A stretch of 64,000 bases of DNA from Zeaxanthinibacter enoshimensis (lineage in GTDB: Bacteria > Bacteroidota > Bacteroidia > Flavobacteriales > Flavobacteriaceae): the NCBI RefSeq assembly GCF_004362865.1, contig NZ_SNYI01000002.1, positions 620,001-684,000 on the forward strand, written 5' to 3'. Numbering within the stretch: the first letter of the stretch is position 1; every line of letters begins with the position of its first letter. Below are positions 44,032-53,170 of the stretch, piece by piece. Made by a program: the position numbers and the translations under genes. Under the pieces are notes generated by a model. It had not been told where the DNA came from. It made no database searches and saw nothing but the letters and a program-made list of their open reading frames with translations.

Positions 44032-45789
44032 ATGATTATCCTCGGCCTGAACTATTATTTTCACGATTCTACTGCTTGTATCATAAGAGATGGTAAACTT
44101 ATTGCGGCTATCGAAGAAGAACGACTTAGCAGGGTGAAGCATACCGGTGCTTTCCCGGAAAAAGCTATAAATAGGTGTCTTGAAATGGCAGGGATCACGT
44201 TCCATGACATTGATCACATTGCAGTCTCCATTAAACCAACCACCCATTGGTTTAAGAAATCTATGTATGTTCTGAAAAATCTTCGCAGCTTTATGCCTTT
44301 TTTCGGGCATCATGTGGTAAATGCTTATGCAAAGCAGCGCCGGTTTAAAATTTGGTATAACAACAATTTTACTGCGGGTAAAAAACCTGAAGTACACTTC
44401 ATAGAACACCATCTGACACATGTTGCGGGAACATTTTTCGTTTCTCCATATGAGAAGGCAGCTCTGCTCGGTATCGATGGTTCCGGGGAATGGGCCACGA
44501 CCTGGCTCGGATATGGAGAAAAAAACAAGGTTGAGAATTATACCCAAAGCTTTTTCCCGAATTCTTTTGGATCCTTTTATGAAACCGTGACCCAGTTTTG
44601 TGGGTTTATTCCCAATTATGACGAAGGGAAAACTATGGGTCTGGCTCCAATGGGCGACCCTACTGTATTTGAAGAGGAAGTAAGTAAGATGATATGGGTT
44701 GATGGGAACGGACAGGTCAAAGTAGACCTGAGCTATTTCAATTTTCAACACCTGGTTAAAAAGACATATTCAGAAAAATTTATCAAAATTTTCGGTGAGC
44801 CCAGGCATCCCAAAGGGGAATTCAAAAAACATCACCTGGATGTGGCAGCTGCTTTTCAGAAGGTATTAGAAGAACGGGTCCTGGAATTATGTCATTTACT
44901 TCATAAACGTACCCAGGCAGATTACCTGGTTATTTCCGGGGGGGTATCATTGAACAGCGTTATGAACGGGCGTATTGTTCGTGAAACTCCATTTAAAGAT
45001 GTATATGTAATGCCGGCGGCAGGGGATAATGGAACTGCATTGGGAGCTGCCTATTATTTATACAATGGCATTTTAAATAATCCACGGAACTTTGTGCATA
45101 ATAATCCATACATCGGGACCGAATATTCAGACAAAGAAATTGAGAAGGCGATTGGAGGTGCAAAACTGAAGGCGCGAAAAGTGGAAAATATCGCCCGGGA
45201 GGCCGCTAAAATGCTGGCAGAAGGGAAGATCATTGGCTGGTTCCAGGGGAGGATGGAAATTGGCCCAAGGGCTCTTGGAAGCAGGAGTATACTTGCAAAT
45301 CCCGCTTTTCCCCAAATGAAAGACAAGATCAATTCAGAAGTTAAATTCAGGGAAGCATACAGGCCTTTCGCTCCCTCGGCACTCAAAGAGAGTTATAAGG
45401 ACTATTTTGATCTTGAAGTAGAAGCACCATTTATGTTAAAGGTGTGCCAGGTAAAGGAAGATAAAAAAGAGATTATACCGGCCGTGACACATGTTGATGG
45501 GAGTGCAAGATTGCAGACAGTGGATAGGAATATTCATCCCTTATACCATAGCGTAATTAGGGAATTGGGTGAAATTACAGGTGTACCGGTAATATTAAAC
45601 ACCAGCTTTAATATACAGGGTGAACCGGTGGTGGAGTCGCCAAAAGATGCGCTTCGTTGCTTTTATTCCACAGGATTGGATGCTTTGGCTATAGGAAGTT
45701 ATATTTTAGAGAAGGATATGTCATCTCCTAAAAAAGACCAAACAGATCAAAAATTTCGCAAAGAAGAAACTTCAACCATAGAGCGGTAA
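44032..45789 (+). CDS. NodU/CmcH family carbamoyltransferase
   Basis: The 585-residue protein has an N-terminal Kae1-like domain (ILGLNYYFHDSTACIIRDG, EHHLTHVAGTFF, LLGIDGSGEW) and a C-terminal carbamoyltransferase domain (GWFQGRMEIGPRALGSRSIL, ILNTSFNIQGEPVVESP). Family members carbamoylate sugars or antibiotics, such as Nod factor (NodU), using carbamoyl phosphate and ATP. Here it stands at the left end of a surface-glycan locus and convergent with the GNAT-like genes, 12 nt from the first one. It most likely adds a carbamoyl group to a glycan sugar. The acceptor is not known. Confidence 0.93.
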   Translation: MIILGLNYYFHDSTACIIRDGKLIAAIEEERLSRVKHTGAFPEKAINRCLEMAGITFHDIDHIAVSIKPTTHWFKKSMYVLKNLRSFMPFFGHHVVNAYAKQRRFKIWYNNNFTAGKKPEVHFIEHHLTHVAGTFFVSPYEKAALLGIDGSGEWATTWLGYGEKNKVENYTQSFFPNSFGSFYETVTQFCGFIPNYDEGKTMGLAPMGDPTVFEEEVSKMIWVDGNGQVKVDLSYFNFQHLVKKTYSEKFIKIFGEPRHPKGEFKKHHLDVAAAFQKVLEERVLELCHLLHKRTQADYLVISGGVSLNSVMNGRIVRETPFKDVYVMPAAGDNGTALGAAYYLYNGILNNPRNFVHNNPYIGTEYSDKEIEKAIGGAKLKARKVENIAREAAKMLAEGKIIGWFQGRMEIGPRALGSRSILANPAFPQMKDKINSEVKFREAYRPFAPSALKESYKDYFDLEVEAPFMLKVCQVKEDKKEIIPAVTHVDGSARLQTVDRNIHPLYHSVIRELGEITGVPVILNTSFNIQGEPVVESPKDALRCFYSTGLDALAIGSYILEKDMSSPKKDQTDQKFRKEETSTIER

Positions 45790-45801
45790 TTTATCCGGTA
45801 A

Positions 45802-46833
45802 TCATTCCGGGGCTTTCCAGTCGTGATGAGCAACCTTTTTTTGGAATCTTTTGAAAAAGAAACGATCATATTGGAAGAGTTTACCTAGTATTCCTTTATC
45901 TCTGAGGTATTGGGCTAATCTCAATTTACCTTGAAACACCTGAGCTTTCAAAAACGCATGAATTGATCCCGCCTTGTAAAAAAGGTGGTAAAAGTGTTCG
46001 TATCGATGGTTCGACCATTTTAGTTTATAGTCGTTCTCTCCTTTTGAGAGATCGAAAATTTGGATTTGGTTCTCCAGACACCACTGCAGGTGTTTTACCA
46101 TACTGATGTCACCCATATTGTATTGGGAATAATCAATATCGTAGGTTTGTATATAACTGAAAAGATGTTGGTCGTAAAGAAAATTGAGTGTGATTGTGAT
46201 AGGTTTATCCTTGTCATAAATTACAAATAAGAGCGCTTGTTTATTGAGGATCATCGGATATGCCAATTCATAATAGTATTTCCAATGCATCAAATTGCGA
46301 TTAAACATTTCCTTTTCAACAAAACGTTTTTTCAGCAACTGGTAAAATGTATCGAAAATCCTGTCATATTCTGATTTTTCTATCTCTCCGTGGTAAAAAC
46401 AGTATCTTATATCCGCGTCGGATTCTAATTTCCTCTGTTTTGATCGCAGGTTCTTCCGATTGCGTGTACTCAGTTGCTGCAGGAGAAATTCATCAAGGGA
46501 TTTATAATCTCTCAGGTCGACCATGAACCCTGGATATTGTCGGATTTTTATTGATTGATATGAATCGGATAGTACTCCAATTTCCAATTTGAGGTAGTCA
46601 GGGATATCCATGATCTGGAAAACGGTATTATCAAAAAAGTCCTTGGAATTGTTGGATTGAGGATACCAGGTTTTGCCTAAAAGTTTATGTAAAAATTTAT
46701 GGCGGTATACCGGTGCACACAAGTGATTAAAGTACAAATCAAAAAGGAAATTGTAGGACGGAACGGCTAGCAGCCGTTTTGGCCAACTTGGAATTGAATG
46801 TTCATTCCAAAAGTCAATAAAGGGCTCCTTCAT
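45802..46833 (-). CDS. GNAT/FemAB-like acyltransferase (BioF2/CelD type)
   Basis: The 343-residue protein has no signal peptide. Motifs of the FemAB/BioF2-like GNAT fold include RQYPGFMVDL, RYCFYHGEIEKSEYDRIF, PITITLNFLY and IFDLSKGENDYKLKWS. It shares these at the same spacing with the next upstream gene, so the two are paralogues. Proteins of this class add an amino acid or acyl group to glycans or lipid-linked intermediates. It is the last gene of a minus-strand group that begins with an ATP-grasp gene. Specific activity is inferred from the fold alone. Confidence 0.85.
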   Translation of the reverse strand: MKEPFIDFWNEHSIPSWPKRLLAVPSYNFLFDLYFNHLCAPVYRHKFLHKLLGKTWYPQSNNSKDFFDNTVFQIMDIPDYLKLEIGVLSDSYQSIKIRQYPGFMVDLRDYKSLDEFLLQQLSTRNRKNLRSKQRKLESDADIRYCFYHGEIEKSEYDRIFDTFYQLLKKRFVEKEMFNRNLMHWKYYYELAYPMILNKQALLFVIYDKDKPITITLNFLYDQHLFSYIQTYDIDYSQYNMGDISMVKHLQWCLENQIQIFDLSKGENDYKLKWSNHRYEHFYHLFYKAGSIHAFLKAQVFQGKLRLAQYLRDKGILGKLFQYDRFFFKRFQKKVAHHDWKAPE

Positions 46834-46888
46834 AATGTGCTTAAGCCGGTTACCCCGGGTTCTTAAATAAGTTATCTCTCAAATATAC

Positions 46889-48160
46889 TTAATTCAGGGT
46901 TAGTAGTTTGTTCGACTCATTACCTGATATAAAAAAGGTGTTCTTTTGATCCTTGATCTGGTAAACCTCGATAGAATTATAGGTATCTGTAGATAGATAG
47001 AGAAAATCGAAAATTATTGGTCTCAACCATTGGTTTCTCTCATCTTTCAGAGGTAACCGAACCAGTGTGTCCTGGGAAGGAGCAGAGTCTATGTCAGAGA
47101 ATTGATAAGCTGTGGGCTTCTCCGTTTTTTTCGTCCTGTTTTTCAATGAATAGGTGAACTTATGGAATCGTTCGTTGATCCCTTTCTTTCTCAAATTTTG
47201 TTTTTGCTCATACCACCATTTTAAACCAGACGCAATGCACCTTGCTTTGAACGATGTCTTGTCGTAATAAATATGGTATTCAAATGGATATTCAAGGCTG
47301 GACCATCTTGTTTTGTAATCAAAATATCCTTTAGAGAAGTCAAATGTCTTGAATCCATTTTCCAGGCTCCATTCAATCAGTTTCATTATGGTGACTGAAC
47401 CTAAGTGGAATTTAAAAAAATCAATATCGAATACTGTTATTGCATCGAACAAAATGTCTTCTGAAAAGAAATTTAAGGTAACACCGATAGGCTGGTCACC
47501 ATGGTAAATTACATAAAGACCAGCTGTGCCTTCTAAGATCATGGGGTAGGTGACATCATGATAAAATGACCACTCCTTGGGATCCAGATTATTATTGGTG
47601 ATTTCTTTATCGTTAAACCGCTTTTCCAGTAAATTTCTGAAATAATTAAAAATAGAATCAAATTCTTCTTTACTGATCTCACCACGGAACATCCGATACC
47701 GGATGTCAAAACTTGCCTCTAATCGTTTCTTATACTTATTGAGCTTATACCTACTGCTTTTGCTAAATTTTTTACCCATAAAATCAGCCAGGTCCTTATA
47801 AGGAGAAAGGTCGATAAGAAACCCAGGATACTGGGTGACTTTATAGTTGCCGAGATTGGGTTCGGAAGTAGTGGTATCAACATTGAAATAATCCGGAACA
47901 TCATGGATCAAAAAAACCTTATTCTTCCAAGATTCACTATTGTTTTTATCAAAAGTGTACGATATACCTTTAGTATGGTTCGCCCCTACATTGGTATAGA
48001 CCGGAATTTTTCCTGTTCTATAGAATTGCAAGTCTTTGAATGGACCCCGCAATATATTAGTAGAATCATTACTGAAATGTTTCAACCATATTTTGGTGAA
48101 CGTATTCGTGGTGAACGGGTTAAGGTTCATTGTTTCGGGGAATATGTGATTATTTTTCAT
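46889..48160 (-). CDS. GNAT/FemAB-like acyltransferase, paralogue of the neighbouring gene
   Basis: The 423-residue protein shares TQYPGFLIDL, RYRMFRGEISKEEFDSIF, PIGVTLNFFS, DIDFF and FDFSKGYFDYKTRWS with the 343-residue gene to its left, so a tandem duplication is likely. It has a C-terminal extension of about 85 residues after the GNAT core that the shorter paralogue lacks. The ATG at 48160 overlaps the stop region of the upstream GNAT gene by 11 nt; a second ATG at 48130 (MNLNPF) is an alternative start. The acceptor is unknown. Confidence 0.83.
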   Translation of the reverse strand: MKNNHIFPETMNLNPFTTNTFTKIWLKHFSNDSTNILRGPFKDLQFYRTGKIPVYTNVGANHTKGISYTFDKNNSESWKNKVFLIHDVPDYFNVDTTTSEPNLGNYKVTQYPGFLIDLSPYKDLADFMGKKFSKSSRYKLNKYKKRLEASFDIRYRMFRGEISKEEFDSIFNYFRNLLEKRFNDKEITNNNLDPKEWSFYHDVTYPMILEGTAGLYVIYHGDQPIGVTLNFFSEDILFDAITVFDIDFFKFHLGSVTIMKLIEWSLENGFKTFDFSKGYFDYKTRWSSLEYPFEYHIYYDKTSFKARCIASGLKWWYEQKQNLRKKGINERFHKFTYSLKNRTKKTEKPTAYQFSDIDSAPSQDTLVRLPLKDERNQWLRPIIFDFLYLSTDTYNSIEVYQIKDQKNTFFISGNESNKLLTLN

Positions 48161-49214
48161 TTTCTGTCTCGGAAGTCTCTACCCTGTAGAGAGGAAAGAA
48201 ATCCTGCAGCTGAGAAGATATAGCGGGGGCAGTTTCTTTGAGATGTTCTTTGGAGAGTTTTTCATAAATTTCCTGGTTGACTACATAACGCCACAAATTG
48301 AAATCTTTAACATCTTTGGAGTATCCTGCTTTAAATCTGAATAAGGAGTCCTCCTTATTCCCCACGCCACCGCCAAGATTAAAATAGGAGTATCCTTCAC
48401 GGGTCGACTCTTCCCTCACGATCTCTAATAATAATTTAATTGGATTGAGTTTAAGATACTCATCTTTTAAACCGGAGAGATGATAATTGACCATTTGATT
48501 TTTCATGATGAAAAGTGCTCCGGCTGCAATTTCATTGGATTCTTTATCAAGGGCGATTAGTAGTTTTTTATCAAAGTATTCACTCTTCATGAAGTTGAAG
48601 AAATAATCAGCATCAAAGAAATATTTTTCTTTCGCATTCACTCGTTTCATGGTTTCCGTATACATCTCAATAAAAGCCCTGATCTCATCGTCGGTATCAA
48701 CTTCCTTCACCTTATAGGTTCTGCGGCATTTATTAATGTAGGTTCGCAATCGGCGGTTATAATACTGTTGCTGCTCTTCATCCGATAGACCGAGGTTAAT
48801 ACTCACCACTTTCCCGGGGCTTACAATTTCACCCATCTTACTCAGTAGTTCAGTTTGATATGAGATAAAGGGATGGAGTCTTGAAAAGATAGAAACAATG
48901 TTGTTCTTATTAAAAAGAGCATCTAACTCCTCTTTAAAATTAGAAGTATTTGCCTTTCTGACCCTGCAATCCCTGCACAGGGGGCCGGAATAACCATATA
49001 CTGAAGTTGCATCCTTATAATCAGTTCCTTCTATACTGCGTATCAATAGTGGTAAAGCGATCACCTGTTCATCGTCACTGTACTTGATCAATACGGGGGT
49101 TTCATCAATTCCTTTAGAAATATGATGATAATCATAGGTATGGTATACGTCAGCATCAATAAAAGAACCGATTACCTCGTTCCAGGAATCTTTATCCTTA
49201 ATAATCTTTATCAT
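48150..49214 (-). CDS. FemAB/GNAT family transferase (lipid II glycyltransferase-like)
   Basis: The 354-residue protein has a FemAB/GNAT appearance: DADVYHTYDYHHI at the N-terminus, RRLRTYINKCRRTYKVKEV in the middle and GGGVGNKEDSLFRFKAGY near the end. It is more distant from the two tandem paralogues, but of the same broad class. FemAB enzymes transfer an aminoacyl group from tRNA to a peptidoglycan or glycan. Here it overlaps the next gene by 11 nt and follows an HAD gene by 46 nt. The donor and acceptor are unproven. Confidence 0.83.
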   Translation of the reverse strand: MIKIIKDKDSWNEVIGSFIDADVYHTYDYHHISKGIDETPVLIKYSDDEQVIALPLLIRSIEGTDYKDATSVYGYSGPLCRDCRVRKANTSNFKEELDALFNKNNIVSIFSRLHPFISYQTELLSKMGEIVSPGKVVSINLGLSDEEQQQYYNRRLRTYINKCRRTYKVKEVDTDDEIRAFIEMYTETMKRVNAKEKYFFDADYFFNFMKSEYFDKKLLIALDKESNEIAAGALFIMKNQMVNYHLSGLKDEYLKLNPIKLLLEIVREESTREGYSYFNLGGGVGNKEDSLFRFKAGYSKDVKDFNLWRYVVNQEIYEKLSKEHLKETAPAISSQLQDFFPLYRVETSETENEK

Positions 49215-49260
49215 TCGATTAAATATCTTTTCGTTAAGACCCGGGGCGGTCCATTTGTTT

Positions 49261-49941
49261 TTAAATTATCCGAATCTCATGGAAAGAACCTACCAGGTAA
49301 TGAGGTCTCAGTCGTTCTTCTTCCATGTATTTATATCCCTCTTTATGGATATTTTTACCATTATCGATCAACCCAATGGTAGTCCAGGATAATTGGTTTG
49401 GACTTAAAAAATCTTTTTTAAAATTATCAGCGATATAATAGTATTTATTGAAACCTTCATTGGTCTCAAAAACATCAAAATTTCTTCTATTTGGTTTTTC
49501 AGTTCCGATTTCTTCTGAGATAATGATTTGTTTAAAAAACTCAGTTATTCCTAAAGCTTCAATTTTATTTCTTTGAGTAAGTGATCTTCCATCGGTAAGA
49601 ATGCCGAGAGAGCCTCCATTTTTCCTTATATCTTTTAATAATTGCTCTGCACCATCAAACAGGGAAATATCAGGTTTATGATATCGGTACATTTTGAGTA
49701 AATCATTTTTTTCACAGCCGTAGGTTGCTGATAGCCATTCAAATACATCTTTTCCGCAGCGATATCGTGAAAACATAGAGCTAAATAATAATTTCCATTC
49801 ATCTGGCCTGATCTTTTTCGCGATCAATTCATAGGCAGATCTTAGAAAATCAATTTCATTGTAAAGCGTATCATCCAGATCAAAAACGATCAGCGTTTGT
49901 TCATCAACCTTGATATCCACGGACCAGTATTTCATCATCAT
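49261..49941 (-). CDS. HAD superfamily hydrolase
   Basis: The 226-residue protein has motif I VFDLDDTLYNE (nucleophile and acid/base Asp), motif II ILTDGR, a Lys in EIGTEKPN and motif IV YYIADNFKKDF. It belongs to the HAD phosphatase class with a helical cap. It overlaps the end of the ATP-grasp gene by 38 nt, so the two are translated together, and HAD plus ATP-grasp pairs recur in capsule loci. It may remove a phosphate from an intermediate made by the ATP-grasp enzyme. This is inference. Confidence 0.88.
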   Translation of the reverse strand: MMMKYWSVDIKVDEQTLIVFDLDDTLYNEIDFLRSAYELIAKKIRPDEWKLLFSSMFSRYRCGKDVFEWLSATYGCEKNDLLKMYRYHKPDISLFDGAEQLLKDIRKNGGSLGILTDGRSLTQRNKIEALGITEFFKQIIISEEIGTEKPNRRNFDVFETNEGFNKYYYIADNFKKDFLSPNQLSWTTIGLIDNGKNIHKEGYKYMEEERLRPHYLVGSFHEIRII

Positions 49942-50872
49942 ATCTTAACATCAGCAACCGATCTTCCCAACAGTCAAAATTTTCGTCTATGTTTTTATCT
50001 TGTAAATATTCCTCAATGATCCATTTTGGGTAATTTGCCCCGGCTAAATATGTCAGAGGGAATCCACCCCCAAACCTTGGATTGATCTCTATTCCATATA
50101 TCTCCTGGGTTTGCTTATGTTTAAAAAATTGTGATGTCAGGCATCCTACGGCCCCCTCTATATAGCTAAGGTGATTTCTTAGAAAGTCCACCATAATACC
50201 GCGCTCTGTAAGTCCTTTATTTACTTCCCCATCTCTGACTTCGAGCCGTTTTCTCGGGACAGCGCACTTAAGCCTGTGATTTTTATCGTAATAAAGGTCA
50301 CAAGTATATTCATCAAATAAATCGTGATCTAAATATTCCAGGAACATCAATTTATCATTATTGAAATGATAATCTTTTAACTCTTCCTGCTTTCTGATGA
50401 GGTAGGTGTCCACACTTCTGCTTCCATCCGAGGGTTTAATAAACATGGGGAGCGTATAATCCTCCTTGCTGTATTCCTTGGCCACAGCAATATTATGATC
50501 TCTGAAAAATTGATGAATTACCCGTTTATCACGACATTTGGAAATAAATGCCTCTGTGGCAATTACGGTCTTGATTCCCTGGGATTCCAATTCACCTTTG
50601 TGCCGGGACAATACAGCCAGTTCTGTATCTATCGTTGGAATAAGCAGGGAGATCTCTCTTCGTTTACACTCCCTGATTAGGATGTTAATATATTCCGAAT
50701 CATTCAGGTAAGGCACTTTGAAGGCATCATCGGCTACATGACAAGCAGCAGCTTCGACAGGGTTGGCATCAGCTGCAACAACCTTTCCGCCCGGGAATAT
50801 TTTCTGTAATTCCTTTTGAAAGGACCTGACCAGCGAAACTCGGCGACCGGCAGATGTAATTAGTATATTCAT
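49904..50872 (-). CDS. ATP-grasp domain protein (carbamoyl-phosphate synthase-like/ligase)
   Basis: The 322-residue protein begins MNILITSAGRRVSLVRSFQ and has a pre-ATP-grasp Rossmann part (VVAADANPVEAAACHVAD), an ATP-binding segment (PMFIKPSDGSRSV) and the late metal-binding IYGIEINPRFGGGFPL. ATP-grasp ligases join a carboxylate to an amine or thiol through an acyl phosphate. I start at 50872; an ATG at 50893 adds seven residues. It heads the HAD/GNAT group. The product is not known; an amino-acid ligation to a glycan precursor would fit the GNAT neighbours. Confidence 0.87.
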   Translation of the reverse strand: MNILITSAGRRVSLVRSFQKELQKIFPGGKVVAADANPVEAAACHVADDAFKVPYLNDSEYINILIRECKRREISLLIPTIDTELAVLSRHKGELESQGIKTVIATEAFISKCRDKRVIHQFFRDHNIAVAKEYSKEDYTLPMFIKPSDGSRSVDTYLIRKQEELKDYHFNNDKLMFLEYLDHDLFDEYTCDLYYDKNHRLKCAVPRKRLEVRDGEVNKGLTERGIMVDFLRNHLSYIEGAVGCLTSQFFKHKQTQEIYGIEINPRFGGGFPLTYLAGANYPKWIIEEYLQDKNIDENFDCWEDRLLMLRYDDEILVRGYQG

Positions 50873-50967
50873 GATAGGCTTAGTAGAAATCATACTAATA
50901 GAGGTCCAACCTCTATTTAAAATAAGATTGTTTTCTTCTAATTAGCGGATTTATATATTCAATTATC

Positions 50968-50975
50968 TATTTTTG
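50968..50975 (+). promoter_or_regulatory. -7 promoter box before the COG5610-like gene
   Basis: TATTTTTG matches TAnnTTTG and would start a transcript near 50982. This makes a TTG at 50990 nearly leaderless and favours an ATG at 51065 or 51074. No TTG at the -33 position was found. Confidence 0.3.
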
Positions 50976-51064
50976 CGACACTTTTCTGTTTGATACCATT
51001 CAAAATAACTTCAATCGAGAACTACCGGTTAAATCGGTCTCATACAGAACTATGTATTAATGAA

Positions 51065-53107
51065 ATGTTGAAAATGAAGACGAAGTTATTGAAAAAACTG
51101 GAGAACTGTCAATCGAAAGAAGTAATATTTACTGATCTCTTCGATACGATAGTCCACAGGACAGACCATCCTAATTATGTGCTAAAATTATGGTCTAAAA
51201 TTATTATTTCCGAGCTGGGTCTGGATCTTTCGATCGAGGAATTATTTAGTATCAGGCTACAGTCGGTTCAATATCTCACCGATTCTTCTGACTACAACAA
51301 AGTTGAGATTCCTTACATTGACATTCTTGAAGAAATTTTTTCAAGATTGAATAATACAGGACTGAAGGTGCCCTGTGATTTGCCGGAATTTATAAGATAT
51401 TCGGAATTAGCAGATTTCCGCGCGGAAAGTTCCCTTATTTATTTGAACGATAAGACCCTGATCTTTCTGAAAGAACAAAATAAACAGGGCAAAAAAATCA
51501 TACTGGTCACCGATACTTACCTGTCAGACGCTATCATATACCGACTGTTGGAGCACTTAGGAATAGCTGATCTGTTTTATAGAATTTATGTATCGAGTAC
51601 AGAAAGGAAAAGTAAGGTAAAAGGCAGTATTTATCCATATATACTGGCTGACCTAGGCCTTTCTTCTCAGGAAGTAATGATGATTGGAGATAATAAGCAA
51701 AGCGACTATATCAGGGCTCGTGAAAATGGGATCGAGGCAGTTCATTTAAAAAGGTTATCAACCAGGTTAAAAGATAAAACCAGCCTTTTGGGAGATCAGT
51801 CCGGGGATCTGAATAAGGAAATCACCCAGGTATTCAATGGTAGTTGCTCGGGTAAGGGACAACTTGGCGAATATATTTTGTTTTATTATGTATTTACCGA
51901 GCAATTATACCACTTCGCCAAAAAGAACCGTCTTAAGAATTTATTTTTTTTAGCTCGGGAAGGTTATTTTTTAAAAACCTTATTTGATCATTACCAGGAG
52001 AAACATGAATTAGAACCCGGTTCCAGAATTAATACACACTATTTAAAAGCATCGAGAAAGTCTATGATGCATGCCTCCTTAAAGCCTTTGGATAAAGAAG
52101 AATTTACTTCTTTAAAAGAATACGACCACATGAGTGTCAATAACTTTTTAAGATCATTCTTTATTTCTGAGCAGAATCGTGACAGCATATTAAGGGCTAC
52201 AGGTTTAAATGGGGATCAGAAAATTGATAATTTTATCGATTCTGACGAGTTGCAAATACTTCGGAATAACCCGGAATTCCAAGCCCAATATGAGAATCAC
52301 CGTTTAACGCAACGTTCGTTATTTCAAAAGTATTTCGAAAGTTTCAATTTTGATTTTAAGAAGGAGCCATTGGTAGTGGTAGATATTGGGTGGGGAGGGA
52401 CCATGCAGGAAGCACTTAGTAACATTTTCAAAGAAAAAAATGTTTGGGGTCTCTACTTGGGGTTGATGTATATTTACAACATAACCGCCAATACTCCCAG
52501 GTGGGGATTACTATTCTCGGTCCATCCATCTGCCAATATTTCGGATCATATTTTAATGGCGAACAGACAGATATACGAGCAGTTAGCCTCTGCTCCTCAT
52601 GGAAGCGTAGAGCGCTATTTATCCAAAGAAAATGGCTTCAGCCATGAAGTACATAATGAGGCGGAAAAGAAAATATTCAAGTCAGATATATCCGGGCTTC
52701 AGGATAAAATGATGGATTTGTTTGATCAGCTAGTGGAAAGGTTATATACTAAAGTTTATAATAAGGAAGACATTTTTGAAATAAGTATTCAAAGGTTTAT
52801 AAAATTAAGTTTATTTCCATCACGTGAGAAATATAGGGCGATTAACCATTTATCAAATGGGTTTTACCAGAATATAGGAGCAAAAAAAGTCGGCTTACGA
52901 TATAGTTCTACCCACATGAACAAAATGAAATTATTCAAGAATTTCATTCTTACACCGGAAAAAACTTTTCGTTATTTAGTGAAGATTGGGCCCAATTTAT
53001 ATCAACGAGGATTATTTGTTTTATCTCCTATTCTCTTTTTGATATATCTATACCTGCATTTTAATATATTAACCAGGAAAATGCTGTTTAAAAAGAATTT
53101 GATTTAA
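51065..53107 (+). CDS. HAD hydrolase fused to a large C-terminal domain (COG5610 type)
   Basis: The protein of about 680 residues has an HAD domain: motif I FTDLFDTIVHR, motif II LVTDTYLSD and motif IV MMIGDNKQSDYIRARENGI (split: MMIGDNKQSDY, IRARENGI). A long second part contains LFFLAREGYFLKTLF, HYLKASRKSMMHASL and VVVDIGWGGTMQEAL. COG5610-type proteins are found in surface-polysaccharide loci and have no settled function. The first ATG is at 51065. A TTG at 50990 would add 25 residues with no clear role. It is transcribed opposite to both neighbouring groups, so it has its own promoter. Confidence 0.85.
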   Translation: MLKMKTKLLKKLENCQSKEVIFTDLFDTIVHRTDHPNYVLKLWSKIIISELGLDLSIEELFSIRLQSVQYLTDSSDYNKVEIPYIDILEEIFSRLNNTGLKVPCDLPEFIRYSELADFRAESSLIYLNDKTLIFLKEQNKQGKKIILVTDTYLSDAIIYRLLEHLGIADLFYRIYVSSTERKSKVKGSIYPYILADLGLSSQEVMMIGDNKQSDYIRARENGIEAVHLKRLSTRLKDKTSLLGDQSGDLNKEITQVFNGSCSGKGQLGEYILFYYVFTEQLYHFAKKNRLKNLFFLAREGYFLKTLFDHYQEKHELEPGSRINTHYLKASRKSMMHASLKPLDKEEFTSLKEYDHMSVNNFLRSFFISEQNRDSILRATGLNGDQKIDNFIDSDELQILRNNPEFQAQYENHRLTQRSLFQKYFESFNFDFKKEPLVVVDIGWGGTMQEALSNIFKEKNVWGLYLGLMYIYNITANTPRWGLLFSVHPSANISDHILMANRQIYEQLASAPHGSVERYLSKENGFSHEVHNEAEKKIFKSDISGLQDKMMDLFDQLVERLYTKVYNKEDIFEISIQRFIKLSLFPSREKYRAINHLSNGFYQNIGAKKVGLRYSSTHMNKMKLFKNFILTPEKTFRYLVKIGPNLYQRGLFVLSPILFLIYLYLHFNILTRKMLFKKNLI

Positions 53108-53170
53108 ACTTAGCAGGGTTATACCTGGATTTTTATAGAAATTGGGGGTATTGAATAAAATGAGGGGAAA

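Noticed and set aside
44026-44751. Minus-strand ORF of about 240 codons opposite the carbamoyltransferase
   Set aside because: It is entirely antisense to a clear NodU-type gene and has no domain.
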